Below, piece after piece: positions 14,326-22,787 of a DNA stretch of 62,795 nt (its first letter is position 1; each line of letters opens with the position of its first letter). Below the pieces are notes generated by a model. The model was not told the DNA's origin. It worked only from the letters and a program-made list of their open reading frames with translations, and ran no database searches. The DNA is from Phenylobacterium deserti (GTDB lineage Bacteria; Pseudomonadota; Alphaproteobacteria; Caulobacterales; Caulobacteraceae), in NCBI GenBank assembly GCA_943332615.1, contig CALQQB010000020.1:1-62795 (forward strand). Reading direction: 5' to 3'. The translations under genes and the position numbers were made by a program.

Positions 14326-14437
14326 TTCGTGTGCGCTCCGTGTGCACTGACTGGTCGAAAGGCCGCGAAAAACGTCGTGCAATGGCGTAAAATCGTGTGC
14401 ACTCGCTGCGATCTAACTCGTTGAGAGTACAGGAAAA
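14326..14437. promoter_or_regulatory. attR-proximal region with repeats between int and dusA
   Basis: The 112-bp spacer carries three direct copies of CGTGTGC(A/G)CT at 14328-14337, 14339-14348 and 14394-14403. Repeats of this kind beside an integrase gene and its integration site are good candidates for arm-type integrase or directionality-factor sites. The crossover core is expected in the first codons of dusA (around 14438-14500), as in other dusA-integrated elements, but cannot be fixed because the matching attL lies outside the window. An SD-like AGGAAAA directly precedes the dusA GTG, so the island supplies dusA's translation signal. Confidence 0.45.
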
Positions 14438-15472
14438 GTGACGCAATTTCAACCACATAGATTTGCCGTGGCCCCCCTGATGGACTGGACGGACCGGCAT
14501 TGTCGGGTCCTGCATCGGATGCTGAGCGGCCGGGCGTTGCTGTACAGCGAGATGCTCACCACCGGGGCGATCCTGCACGGTGACCGGGCGCGGCTGCTGG
14601 CCTATTCGCCAGTGGAGCATCCGGTGGCGCTGCAGCTGGGCGGCTCGGAGCCGGCGGACCTGGTGGTGGCGGCGCGGATCGGCGAGGCGGAGGGGTACGA
14701 CGAGATCAACCTCAACGTCGGCTGCCCGTCGGACCGCGTGCAGTCAGGCCGGTTCGGGGCCTGCCTGATGCGCGAGCCGGAGCTGGTGGCGGAGTGCATG
14801 GCGGCCATGGGCGCGGCGGTGAAGGTGCCGGTGACCGTGAAGTGCCGGATCGGGGTGGACGACCAGGACCCGGAGGAGAGTCTGTTCCGGCTGGTGGACC
14901 TCTGCGCTCAGACCGGGGTGATCTCGTTCGTGGTGCATGCGCGCAAGGCGATCCTGAATGGCCTGTCGCCGAAGGAGAACCGGGACGTGCCGCCGCTGAA
15001 CTATCCGCTGGTCTGGCGGCTGAAGCGGGAGCGGCCAGAGCTGACGATCGTCATCAACGGTGGGATCGGATCGCTGGAGGAGGCGGAGCAGCATCTGGCC
15101 CATGTAGACGGCGTGATGCTGGGGCGGGCGGCCTATCACACGCCAGGGATTCTGGCGGAGGTGGACCGGCGGATCTTCGGCGAGGACCGGGCGGCCGATG
15201 TGCCGGCGGGGCTGCTGGCCTATCGCGATTATGTGGCGGCCGAGCTGGCCAAGGGGACGCACCTAGCGGCCATGACGCGGCACATGCTGGGCCTGTTCCA
15301 CGGCGTACCGGGCGCCCGGGCGTGGCGGCGCATCCTGACGGTGGATGGCGTCAAACCTGGGGCCGGCCTGGAGGTGATCGACCGCGCACTGGCGGTGCTG
15401 GCCGACGCGGCCACTTCAAGGCTGGAGGGTCAGGGTGTTGCGGGTCGCCTCGAAGCGGGTGAGGCGGCCTAG
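14438..15472 (+). CDS. dusA: tRNA-dihydrouridine synthase A
   Basis: This 344-aa FMN-dependent enzyme reduces uridines 20/20a in the D-loop of tRNA. The TIM-barrel landmarks are present: FAVAPLMDWTDRHCR at the N-terminus, INLNVGCPSDRVQSG with the catalytic cysteine near residue 96, HARKAILNGLSPKENR, and INGGIG plus GVMLGRAAYH for flavin binding. The GTG start gives MTQFQPHRFAVAPLMDW, a normal-looking N-terminus, so island insertion has not destroyed the gene; its promoter and perhaps first codons now come from the island side. The last 57 bp overlap the convergent protease gene. Confidence 0.95.
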   Translation: MTQFQPHRFAVAPLMDWTDRHCRVLHRMLSGRALLYSEMLTTGAILHGDRARLLAYSPVEHPVALQLGGSEPADLVVAARIGEAEGYDEINLNVGCPSDRVQSGRFGACLMREPELVAECMAAMGAAVKVPVTVKCRIGVDDQDPEESLFRLVDLCAQTGVISFVVHARKAILNGLSPKENRDVPPLNYPLVWRLKRERPELTIVINGGIGSLEEAEQHLAHVDGVMLGRAAYHTPGILAEVDRRIFGEDRAADVPAGLLAYRDYVAAELAKGTHLAAMTRHMLGLFHGVPGARAWRRILTVDGVKPGAGLEVIDRALAVLADAATSRLEGQGVAGRLEAGEAA

Positions 15473-15925
15473 GTAACTCATCCCCAGTAGCGACACGTCG
15501 AGACCTTCGGCCACGACCAGGGCCTGGACGTTCTCGATCCTGGCTCCGTTCACCGAGACCGAAGTGAGCGTCACGGCCGCGGCGTGGGAGGCGCCGGCCG
15601 CGGTGGTGATGTTGTAGCCATACTTCAGGTCGGCCGGTTTGAAGCCCAGGCGCTGGGCGTCCTCAGGCGTGAGCGCCACGGCCGTTGCGCCGGTGTCGAC
15701 CAGGAAGCGAACCGGCTTGCCGTTCACCTGGGCGTCGGCCCAGAAATGGCCGTCGGCGCCCTTGGCCACCGCGCCGGATCCCGGCGCGGGGGGGCCAGAG
15801 GCGAAGCTCGGCGCCTCGAGCCGCGCCATCCGCAGCGACTGGGGCGAGATCGCGGTCATGGCGCAGGCGCTCATGAGCGCCGACACGCCCGCCACGATAG
15901 CGAGTTTGCCGAATGAAGACACCAC
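15416..15925 (-). CDS. Retropepsin-like aspartic protease (TIGR02281-like), membrane- or periplasm-directed
   Basis: This 169-aa protein has an N-terminal hydrophobic segment ending in a lipobox-like MSAC near residue 21, so it is probably a lipoprotein or secreted. The protease domain begins HFWADAQVNGKPVRFLVDTGATAVALT, with the single DTGA catalytic motif of clan AA proteases that work as dimers. SLLGMSYLGRLTRFEA near the C-terminus matches the family. Physiological substrates are unknown. Convergent with dusA. Confidence 0.82.
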   Translation of the reverse strand: MVSSFGKLAIVAGVSALMSACAMTAISPQSLRMARLEAPSFASGPPAPGSGAVAKGADGHFWADAQVNGKPVRFLVDTGATAVALTPEDAQRLGFKPADLKYGYNITTAAGASHAAAVTLTSVSVNGARIENVQALVVAEGLDVSLLGMSYLGRLTRFEATRNTLTLQP

Positions 15926-16022
15926 ATCACCTGGAAAGCGGTCGTTCTGACCTGTCTTGCCGTCACCCTAGGCCCGGTAGTCTTGGCATCCCGTGAAAGG
16001 GGATGGTGAAGGGGGCGTCAAC

Positions 16023-16253
16023 TCAGAAAAGAGCCAGCTTGTCCGGCCGGATCAAGCTGCGGCGGTCGGGCAGGGCGGCCATGACCGCGTCGCGCTCGAC
16101 CTCGGTCAGGCGCGACCACTGCGCCACCTCGCTGAGCTTGCGATAGCAGCCCAGGCACAGGCCGCTTTCGCCATCGACGACGCAGACCTTGATGCAGGGC
16201 GTCTTGATCGCGGCGGGCGGGCCGGATTGGGCGGGTTCAGGCGGCAGGCTCAT
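16023..16253 (-). CDS. DUF1289 small cysteine-motif protein
   Basis: This 76-aa protein has the DUF1289 pattern: TPCIKVCVVDGESGLCLGCYR with four cysteines (CxxxC...CxxC), followed by VAQWSRLTEVERDAVM. These proteins are thought to bind Fe-S or zinc; no function is firmly known. The ATG overlaps the stop of the upstream thioesterase gene (ATGA), so the two are translationally coupled. Confidence 0.85.
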   Translation of the reverse strand: MSLPPEPAQSGPPAAIKTPCIKVCVVDGESGLCLGCYRKLSEVAQWSRLTEVERDAVMAALPDRRSLIRPDKLALF

Positions 16254-16678
16254 GCGGGAATAGCGTAGGTGACGTTCGCCTGCGCCGCCAGCCGGTTGGG
16301 GCTTTCCGTCCAGATGCGCACGTCCATGACCGCCAGGCGGCGGCCCAGCCGCAGCATCTCGGCCTCCGCGTGCATGTCGCCCGGCTGGGCGCCCCGCAGG
16401 AAGCTCATGTTCAGCTGCGAGGTCACCGCCATCAGCTGATCGCCGATGTGGGCCAGCACCAGGGCGTAGGCCGCGCTGTCGGCCAGCGACATCAGGGTGG
16501 GGCCGGAGATGACGCCGCCGGGCCGCAGCAGGCCTTCGCGGTAGGGCGCGACCATGTGCAGGCGGCCGGGCGATACCGAGATCACGTCCATCGTCCGCGC
16601 CTGCTCCGCCCCCGGGAAGGCGCGGCGCAGGAGCGCGTTGACGCCGTCGGCGTCGAGTTTCGGTGCAAGCTGTGCCAT
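16250..16678 (-). CDS. PaaI-type hotdog-fold thioesterase
   Basis: This 142-aa protein has the PaaI/4HBT arrangement: GLLRPGGVISGPTLMSLADSAAYALV (substrate loop and central helix with Asp), then VTSQLNMSFLRGAQPGDM. It should hydrolyse small acyl-CoA thioesters in the cytosol. The start at MAQLAPKLD is preferred over two upstream methionines because the extra residues look non-conserved. Coupled to the DUF1289 gene. Confidence 0.82.
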   Translation of the reverse strand: MAQLAPKLDADGVNALLRRAFPGAEQARTMDVISVSPGRLHMVAPYREGLLRPGGVISGPTLMSLADSAAYALVLAHIGDQLMAVTSQLNMSFLRGAQPGDMHAEAEMLRLGRRLAVMDVRIWTESPNRLAAQANVTYAIPA

Positions 16679-16849
16679 GCCCCAGGATCGCCCGCATGAC
16701 CGGATCATTACAAGTGATTTATGTTCGTTGTAACAAACGCGTATCATGAATTAAGTTTAATCCTCGAATACTGATCATTTCGGCTTGTTCATTTGAGTTC
16801 ATCGCTCCCGTCGACCAGCATCGGGGCAGATTTTCAGGGAGTAGAGCTT

Positions 16850-17185
16850 ATGAAATTTGCCATCATCGCGCTGGCCGCCGCCACGTTTGCGGCCGGCGCC
16901 GCCTCGGCCTCGGACAAGGTCACCGACCTCGATTTCCTCAAGGCCAACCGCTGCAACGGCCTGGCGGCCACACTGACCGGGGTGGTCGACGCGGGCTCGC
17001 TCGACAGCTTCATCAAGGCCGAGCGCGGCGCGCGGGCGCCCTATGTGATGGAGCGTGCCGCCGAGGAATTCGCCAAGGCGAAGAAGGAAGCCCGGGGCGA
17101 AGACCGCAAGGATCGCCTGACCGCCGAACTGACCGGCGGCTGCCAAGCCTACCTTGGCTCGGCCTCCAACATGGCCAAGCAATAG
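16850..17185 (+). CDS. Small secreted protein of unknown function
   Basis: This 111-aa protein has a clear Sec signal peptide (MKFAIIALAAATFAAGAASAS, cleavage after ASA near residue 20). The mature part is mixed-charge and helical, with two cysteines (NRCNGLAA and GGCQAYLG) that could pair in the periplasm. No family is recognised. Followed by a strong intrinsic terminator at 17265-17297, so it appears to be a single-gene transcript. Confidence 0.75.
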   Translation: MKFAIIALAAATFAAGAASASDKVTDLDFLKANRCNGLAATLTGVVDAGSLDSFIKAERGARAPYVMERAAEEFAKAKKEARGEDRKDRLTAELTGGCQAYLGSASNMAKQ

Positions 17186-17264
17186 GCGGGGCCAAGCCAC
17201 AGGCGGACGGCCCGGCTGCTCCCCAAGCCCACCGGACCCAAGCCTCAACTCGGCCTCCCAGCCA

Positions 17265-17297
17265 AAGCGCGTCAGCCCCGCTGACGCGCTTCTTTTT
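17265..17297 (+). terminator. Rho-independent terminator
   Basis: A perfect 12-bp inverted repeat AAGCGCGTCAGC (17265-17276) / GCTGACGCGCTT (17280-17291) with a 3-nt loop is followed by CTTTTTG. It lies 80 bp after the small secreted protein gene and would end its transcript. Confidence 0.9.
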
Positions 17298-17435
17298 GCT
17301 CGGTGAAAAGGCGGGGCCAGAAGGCGGAACCAAGCTCGGCCATTCGCGTTCTTGCGGCCGATCGCGCCCCAATCCGCTATCCCCCTGGCGCCTCGTTTGC
17401 TTGACAGGACCTTAACAAGAGTAGGGGGTCCCAAG

Positions 17436-17828
17436 ATGATGCACCTGATCATGCTGGCCGTCGCGGCCTTCTCGGGGGGCGGGTCGGCGGCGGTCCCCGC
17501 GGCCCCGGTTTCGACCATGGCCCCGTTGACCCAGGTTCACTGGCTGATCACCCCCACCGGCCAGGACATCGCCGATGTCTATCCGCCCGACGCGGTCACC
17601 AACGGCAAGGGCGGCGCCGTGCTGCTGGAATGCAAGGTCGCGTCGAACGGCGCGCTGGAGAAGTGCCGGGTGGAGATCGAGGACCCGGTCGGCCTGGAAT
17701 TCGGCCAGGCGGCGATGGAACTGGCTCCGCTGTTCATGATGGACCTGATCGCCCCGGACGGCTCGCCGGTCATCGGGCGCACGGTGCGCATCCCGGTGAT
17801 GTTCCAGATCGTGCTTCGCGGGGATTGA
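17436..17828 (+). CDS. Secreted TonB C-terminal-like protein
   Basis: This 130-aa protein has an N-terminal hydrophobic stretch (MMHLIMLAVAAFSGGG) consistent with export. The rest resembles the TonB/TolA C-terminal fold: DVYPPDAVTNGKGGAVLLECKVASNGALEKCRVEIEDP in outline (two cysteines in a strand-turn-strand), then AAMELAPLF and VRIPVMFQI. It lacks the proline-rich linker and long TM anchor of true TonB, so it is a stand-alone TonB-like domain protein of unknown role. Confidence 0.7.
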   Translation: MMHLIMLAVAAFSGGGSAAVPAAPVSTMAPLTQVHWLITPTGQDIADVYPPDAVTNGKGGAVLLECKVASNGALEKCRVEIEDPVGLEFGQAAMELAPLFMMDLIAPDGSPVIGRTVRIPVMFQIVLRGD

Positions 17829-17975
17829 GGCTTCGTCAATGAGAGTCCCGATGGCGCGCTGACAGGACGTCGCGGCGTCCATTGACGTTTACGTAAGGGT
17901 CATCTTTTCACCTGTGGGACCCGCGCGTATAGGTCGGCGATCAGACGTACCGGCCAACTGCGCAGGAGACCGCCG

Positions 17976-19178
17976 ATGAACCTTGATTTCACGCCCGAGG
18001 AGAACGCCTTCCGCGAAGAGGTCCGGAGCTTCATCAAGGAAAGCTATCCGGCCAACCTGCGCGCGGCGCAGGACGAGGGCCGTATCCTGACCAAGGATGA
18101 GTATCTGGCGTGGCACAAGGTGCTGGCCAAGAAGGGCTGGCTGGCGCCTGGCTGGCCGAAGGAGCTGGGCGGCACCGGCTGGACGCCGACGCAGAAGTAC
18201 ATCTGGTCCGAGGAGACCGCGCGCGCGGACTGCCTGGGCGTCCTGCCGTTCGGCGTCTCGATGCTGGCGCCGGTGCTCTACACCTTCGGCACTGACGAGC
18301 AGAAGCAGCGCTTCCTGCCGGGCATCTACAATGGCGACGTCTGGTGGTGCCAGGGCTACTCGGAGCCCGGCGCCGGTTCAGACCTGGCCAGCCTGAAGTG
18401 CAAGGCCGAGCGGATCACCGCCGATGACGGCAAGGAATATTACATCGTCAACGGCCAGAAGACGTGGACGACGCTGGGCCAGTACGCCGACTGGGGCTTC
18501 TTCCTGGTGCGGACCGATCCGGACTCCAAGCCGCAGTCGGGCATCTCGTTCCTGCTGATCGACATGAAGAGCCCGGGCATCCAGGTCCGGCCGATCATCA
18601 CCCTGGAGGGCGGGCACGAGGTCAACGACGTGTTCCTGGATAATGTGAAGGTGCCGGTCGAGAACCGCATCTTCCATGAGAACCAGGGCTGGACTTGCGC
18701 CAAGGCGTTGCTGGCGCATGAGCGCAGCGGCATCGCCGGGGTGGCGCGCTCGAAGCGAAGCCTGGAGAAGCTGCGGACCATCGCCAGCACCGAGCGCAGC
18801 GACGTAGGCTCGGCCCTGCTGACCGACGCCTTCTTCCGCCGCAAGGTGGCGGAACTGGAGATTGACCTTACGGCGCTGGAGTTCACCGAACTGCGGACGC
18901 TCGCCGGCGAGAGCAGCGGCAAGGGCCCGGGTCCCGAGAGCTCGATCCTGAAGATCAAGGGCACCGAGATCCAGCAGCGGCTGCAGGAACTGGCCCTGGA
19001 GGCGGTGGGCCACTATGGCGCGCCGTTCCTGCACGACGCGAAGGGCAATGCCGGCGTCGGCCCCGACTATGCCGACGGGCTGGCGGGCGAGATGTTCAAC
19101 GGCCGCAAGACCTCGATCTACGGCGGCTCGAACGAGATCCAGCGCAACATCATCGCCAAGATGGTGCTGGGCCTCTAG
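17976..19178 (+). CDS. Acyl-CoA dehydrogenase (subunit 1 of a likely pair)
   Basis: This 400-aa FAD-dependent acyl-CoA dehydrogenase has an N-terminal helical domain (MNLDFTPEENAFREEV), middle domain WWCQGYSEPGAGSDLASLK and NGQKTWTT, and C-terminal helical domain ending IYGGSNEIQRNIIAKMVLGL. The pattern matches steroid/branched-chain catabolic dehydrogenases. A second dehydrogenase gene follows 173 bp later, and such adjacent pairs often form alpha2beta2 heterotetramers. This is the subunit with the conventional end motif. The exact substrate cannot be read from sequence. Confidence 0.92.
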   Translation: MNLDFTPEENAFREEVRSFIKESYPANLRAAQDEGRILTKDEYLAWHKVLAKKGWLAPGWPKELGGTGWTPTQKYIWSEETARADCLGVLPFGVSMLAPVLYTFGTDEQKQRFLPGIYNGDVWWCQGYSEPGAGSDLASLKCKAERITADDGKEYYIVNGQKTWTTLGQYADWGFFLVRTDPDSKPQSGISFLLIDMKSPGIQVRPIITLEGGHEVNDVFLDNVKVPVENRIFHENQGWTCAKALLAHERSGIAGVARSKRSLEKLRTIASTERSDVGSALLTDAFFRRKVAELEIDLTALEFTELRTLAGESSGKGPGPESSILKIKGTEIQQRLQELALEAVGHYGAPFLHDAKGNAGVGPDYADGLAGEMFNGRKTSIYGGSNEIQRNIIAKMVLGL

Positions 19179-19201
19179 AGCTCAGATTCAGCATTATTCA
19201 T

Positions 19202-19327
19202 CCGCTCATCCCGGCGAATGCCGGGACCCAGATGGGATGGCTGGAACCGCGGCTTCACCAGCGCCGCGCCAGACCAACCCATGCCGAGACCTTGGATCTG
19301 GGTCCCGGCATTCGCCGGGATGAGCGG
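19202..19327. repeat. Inverted repeat with 32-bp arms between the two dehydrogenase genes
   Basis: Arms at 19202-19233 and 19296-19327 are exact inverse complements (core CCCGGCGAATGCCGGGACCCAG), separated by 62 bp. Each arm has its own internal small palindrome (CCCGGCGAATGCCGGG). This is typical of REP/MITE-like intergenic repeats in Caulobacterales and relatives. It could act as a transcript-stabilising or attenuating hairpin between the two genes. Confidence 0.85.
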
Positions 19328-19351
19328 GTTCTAAAAGGGAAACGCCGAGCT

Positions 19352-20494
19352 ATGGATTTCAGCTTCACCGAAGAGCAGTCGATGCTGCGCGACACGGTCG
19401 CCGCCTACCTGGGCGACCACTATGACTTCGACAAGCGCCGCGCCGTGGCCGGCAAGGAACCGGGCTGGCGGCCGGAGGTGTGGAAGGCCTTCGCCGAGGA
19501 ACTGGGCATCCTGGGGGCGCCGTTCTCCGAGGAACTGGGCGGCCTGGGCGGCGGCCCGATCGAGAACATGGTCGTCATGGAAGAATTCGGGAAGGCGCTG
19601 GTGATCGAGCCCTACCTGGGCACGGTGGTGATCGGCGGTGGGTTCCTGAAGCACTCGGGCTACGCCGGCGCGGCCGACCTGATCGGCGGGATTATCGAGG
19701 GCAAGGTCATCTTCGCGTTCGCCAGCGCCGAGCCTATGAGCCGCTACAACCTGGCGGTTGTCGCCACCACGGCGAAGAAGGATGGCGAGGGCTGGGTGCT
19801 GAACGGCCACAAGGCCGTGGTGATCGGCGCGCCGTTCGCCACCCACCTGATTGTCACCGCGCGCACCGCCGGCGGCGACCGCGACGCGCAGGGGATCTCG
19901 GTTTTCCTGGTGGACAAGGCCGCCAAGGGCGTCACCACCCGGGACTATCCGACGGTCGATGGCAACCGCGCCTCGGAAGTCTATTTCGAAAACGTCAGCC
20001 TGGGCGCCGACGCCCTGATCGGTCCGGCCGACAACGGCCTGCCGCTGGTGGAGAAGGTGGTGGATGAGGCGATCGCCGCCACCTGCGCCGAGGCCTGCGG
20101 CGTGCTGCGCAAGCTGCACGAGGGCACGGTGGAATACACCAAGCAGCGCAAGCAGTTCGGCGTGCCGATCAGCTCGTTCCAGGTGCTGCAGCACCGGATG
20201 GTCGACATGTTCATCAACGTCGAGCAGGCGGTGTCGATGACCTACATGGCCAACATCAAGGTCGGCGACGACGCCGAGCGCGCCAAGGCCGCCTCGGCCG
20301 CCAAGGTGCAGATCGGCAAGGCCTGCAAATTCGTCGGCCAGAACGCCATCCAACTGCACGGCGGCATGGGCATGACCGACGAAATGGCTATCGGCCACTA
20401 CTTCAAGCGCGCCACCATGATCGAGAGCGCCTTCGGGTCGGTGGATCACCACCTGTCGCGGTATGAGTTCCTGAGCCTGGGCAAGGTAGCCTGA
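19352..20494 (+). CDS. Acyl-CoA dehydrogenase (subunit 2 of a likely pair)
   Basis: This 380-aa protein has an N-terminus MDFSFTEEQSMLRDTVAAYL, a middle domain around FAFASAEPMSRYNLA, and C-terminal QNAIQLHGGMGMTDEMAIGHYFKRA. The glycine- and histidine-rich HGGMGMT replaces the usual end motif of its neighbour, as in the second subunit of paired catabolic dehydrogenases. The upstream long open frame was shortened to the ATG giving this canonical N-terminus. Expected to assemble with the product of 17976-19178. Confidence 0.9.
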   Translation: MDFSFTEEQSMLRDTVAAYLGDHYDFDKRRAVAGKEPGWRPEVWKAFAEELGILGAPFSEELGGLGGGPIENMVVMEEFGKALVIEPYLGTVVIGGGFLKHSGYAGAADLIGGIIEGKVIFAFASAEPMSRYNLAVVATTAKKDGEGWVLNGHKAVVIGAPFATHLIVTARTAGGDRDAQGISVFLVDKAAKGVTTRDYPTVDGNRASEVYFENVSLGADALIGPADNGLPLVEKVVDEAIAATCAEACGVLRKLHEGTVEYTKQRKQFGVPISSFQVLQHRMVDMFINVEQAVSMTYMANIKVGDDAERAKAASAAKVQIGKACKFVGQNAIQLHGGMGMTDEMAIGHYFKRATMIESAFGSVDHHLSRYEFLSLGKVA

Positions 20495-20542
20495 GGCGCA
20501 TCGGGTTGTCCGAAGGACCGCGCTGAGGCAACGCTTCCGCCC

Positions 20543-21136
20543 ATGGGCAAGGATGTAGAAGTCTCGGCGCGGTTCGCCGACGGGATCGACGAGGGCCGGC
20601 TGCAGTATGAGGCGCCGAGGATGCTGTTTCGCGGCGCGCAGCGGCGGGTGTTCGAGGGCGAGGCGCTGAAGGGCGTCCGTGCCGACGGCGGCGACCTGGT
20701 GCTGGCGGACGGGTCGCGGTTCACGCTGGGCGAGAATCCTGCGGCGACCTGGGCGGCCGCGATCAACAATCCCAAAGGGCGGCTGGACAAGATTGGTGTG
20801 AAGCCTGGGATGCGCACGGCGATCCTGGGCGTGGCCGATGCGACCTTGGCGGCCGAGTTGGCGGGTCGCGATGCGGCCCCGGTGAACGAACTGACGGGCC
20901 TGGACCTGCTGTTCTAGGCCGCCGACTGCGCCGAGGACCTGGCGAAGGTCGGTGACCTGGTCCCGGCCCTGGCCGACAAGGGCGCTCTGTGGATCGTGTC
21001 GCGCAAGGGCAAGGCGGCGACGGTCAAGGACATGGAGGTCATGGCCGCCGCCAAGGCCGTGGGTCTGGTGGACAACAAGGTGGTGGGGTTCTCAGAGACG
21101 CTGACGGCGCTGCGGTTCGTGCGGCGCAAACTGTAG
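20543..21136 (+). pseudogene. DUF3052-like gene interrupted by an in-frame TAG
   Basis: The first 124 codons (MGKDVEVSARFADGIDEG through ELTGLDLLF) end at TAG 20915-20917. The same frame then continues without shift for 72 codons as AADCAEDLAKVGDLVPALA, ALWIVSRKGKAATVKD and VVGFSETLTALRFVRRKL, ending at TAG 21134-21136. Content on both sides looks like one 197-aa protein of the DUF3052 type, whose C-terminus carries such a W-I-x-x-RKG segment. A single-base change of a Tyr codon (TAT/TAC) to TAG explains it. Recent inactivation is the simplest reading; an assembly error or suppression are alternatives. Confidence 0.75.
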
Positions 21137-21177
21137 GCTCAGGTTGCGGCCGTCGCCGTCCCCGCCTAGTCGGAGAC

Positions 21178-22068
21178 ATGGCCCTTCGTGACTTCGCCCT
21201 GTTGATGGCCATGTGCATGGTCTGGGCGATCAACAACATCATTTCGAAATATGTGGTGAGCGGGCTCGATGCGCCGCCGCTGTTCTATGCGGCGGCCCGG
21301 TTCGCGATCGTGGCGGTATGCCTGGTCCCGTTCCTGCGGCCGGCGCCCAAGCCCATCTGGCGGCTGATGCTGACCGCCTTCCTGATGGGCGGCGGCAATT
21401 TCGGGCTGATGTTCGTCGGGCTGAAGTATTCGACGCCGTCCACGGCGGCGGTGGTGCTGCAGCTGGGGATGCCGGCGACGCTGATCCTGTCGATGCTGTT
21501 CCTGGGCGAGCGGATTTCGTGGCGCCGCGCCGGCGGCATCGCGCTGACCTTCGCCGGCGTCCTGATCGTGATGTGGAACCCGCACGGGCTCGCGGTCTCG
21601 ACCGGGCTGATGCTGGTGGCGGCCGCGACGCTGATGTCGGCGGTGGGCGTCATTCTGACCAAGCAGATCGAGGGCCTGCGGCCGATCACCTTCCAGGCCT
21701 GGGTGGGCTGGGTGTCGGTGTTCCCGATGCTGGCGCTGTCGGCGTGGCTGGAGCCCGGGCAGGTGAAGATCGCCATCGGCGCGGGCTGGCCGTTCGTGGC
21801 GGCTGTGGTGTTCTCGGCGGTGGTGGTCTCGCTGGGGGCGCACACGGTCTATGTGACCTTGCTGCAGAAGTATGAGGCGAACCTGGTCTCGGCGTTGATC
21901 CTGGTGACGCCCTTGGCCACAATCGTGCTGGGGGTGACGGTGCTGCACGACCCGCTGGGGCAGCGCCTAGTGATCGGCAGCGCGCTGGCGCTCCTGGGCG
22001 TGCTGATCATCGCGCTCAGGCCAAATCAGGTGATGTCCATGCTGCTCGCCCTGCGGAACCGGTCCTGA
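21178..22068 (+). CDS. EamA/DMT-family inner-membrane transporter
   Basis: This 296-aa protein has ten hydrophobic helices in two EamA repeats, beginning FALLMAMCMVWAINNIISKY. It keeps the short cytosolic linkers and the repeat signature (STAAVVLQLGMPATLILS; ANLVSALILVTPLATIVLG). DMT transporters export or import small metabolites; the substrate is not predictable. An ATG at 21178 is behind GGAGAC. The stop overlaps the amidase start (TGATG). Confidence 0.88.
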   Translation: MALRDFALLMAMCMVWAINNIISKYVVSGLDAPPLFYAAARFAIVAVCLVPFLRPAPKPIWRLMLTAFLMGGGNFGLMFVGLKYSTPSTAAVVLQLGMPATLILSMLFLGERISWRRAGGIALTFAGVLIVMWNPHGLAVSTGLMLVAAATLMSAVGVILTKQIEGLRPITFQAWVGWVSVFPMLALSAWLEPGQVKIAIGAGWPFVAAVVFSAVVVSLGAHTVYVTLLQKYEANLVSALILVTPLATIVLGVTVLHDPLGQRLVIGSALALLGVLIIALRPNQVMSMLLALRNRS

Positions 22069-22787
22069 TGAACCTGATCGACACGCCCTCGCCGAACTTC
22101 GACGCGCGTACGGCCCCACCAAGCGTTCTGGTGCTGCACTACACTGGGATGAAGACCGGCGAAGAGGCCCTGGCCCGGCTGCGCGATCCCGAGGCGCGGG
22201 TGTCCTCGCACTACCTGGTCGAGGAGGATGGGCGGGTGTTCCAACTCGTCCCCGAGGAACGCCGCGCCTGGCACGCCGGGGTCTCTTTCTGGCGCGGGCG
22301 GCGGAACCTGAACGCCGATAGCATCGGCATCGAGATCGTCAATCCGGGGCACGAGTGGGGCTATCGGCCGTTCCCGGACCCGCAGGTGGCGGCGGTGACC
22401 GCCCTGGTAGCGGACATCCGCGGGCGCTGGGACATCGAGGATCGCGACATCGTCGGCCATTCCGACGTGGCGCCGGGCCGCAAGGACGACCCGGGCGAGC
22501 TGTTCCCTTGGAAGGCGCTGGCGACCGCGGGCCACGGCCTGTGGGTCGAGCCGCCGCCCGCGCCGGGCGACCCGTTTGGCGAGGGCGAGACCGGGGCGGC
22601 GGTGTTCGCGTTGCAGGCGGGGTTCACGCGCCTGGGCTATGACCTGCCGCCGACCGGGACCTTCGACGCCAATACGGCGGCGGTGGTGCGCGCGTTCCAG
22701 CGGCACTGGCGGCCGGAGCGGGTTGACGGGCTGGCGGACGGCGAGACCCGCGCGCGGCTGATCGGGCTGCTGAGGCTGGCGGCATGA
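22068..22787 (+). CDS. N-acetylmuramoyl-L-alanine amidase, AmpD type with peptidoglycan-binding domain
   Basis: This 239-aa zinc amidase has zinc-ligand and core motifs VLHYTGM (His), SSHYLVEEDGRVFQLV, RAWHAGVSFWRG (His), SIGIEIVNPG and VGHSDVAPGRKDDPG (His/Asp). The C-terminal 70 residues are a PGB_1 peptidoglycan-binding domain (LQAGFTRLGYDLPPTGTFD and VVRAFQRHW). No signal peptide is seen, so it resembles cytosolic AmpD that recycles anhydro-muropeptides. Coupled by overlap to the GNAT gene downstream. Confidence 0.9.
   Translation: MNLIDTPSPNFDARTAPPSVLVLHYTGMKTGEEALARLRDPEARVSSHYLVEEDGRVFQLVPEERRAWHAGVSFWRGRRNLNADSIGIEIVNPGHEWGYRPFPDPQVAAVTALVADIRGRWDIEDRDIVGHSDVAPGRKDDPGELFPWKALATAGHGLWVEPPPAPGDPFGEGETGAAVFALQAGFTRLGYDLPPTGTFDANTAAVVRAFQRHWRPERVDGLADGETRARLIGLLRLAA

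Larger units (their letters stand above)
1..14437. mobile_element. dusA-integrated mobilizable genomic island (right-hand part)
   Basis: The segment from the left edge to the 5' end of dusA carries a tyrosine integrase adjacent to and divergent from dusA, a ParA/RHH partition pair, an excisionase-like HTH, a MobC/relaxase pair, ArdC remnants and a block of conflict genes. dusA is an established integration target for prophages and islands in Proteobacteria, with the integrase next to the gene's 5' end. The left end lies outside the window, so total size and attL cannot be seen. No type IV secretion genes are visible here, so within this window it looks mobilizable rather than self-conjugative. 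Confidence 0.85.

Noticed and set aside
20915..20917. TAG as a recoded codon (pyrrolysine or readthrough)
   Set aside because: No pylS-type genes or readthrough context are visible, TAG ends many other genes here, and a Tyr-to-stop change is simpler.
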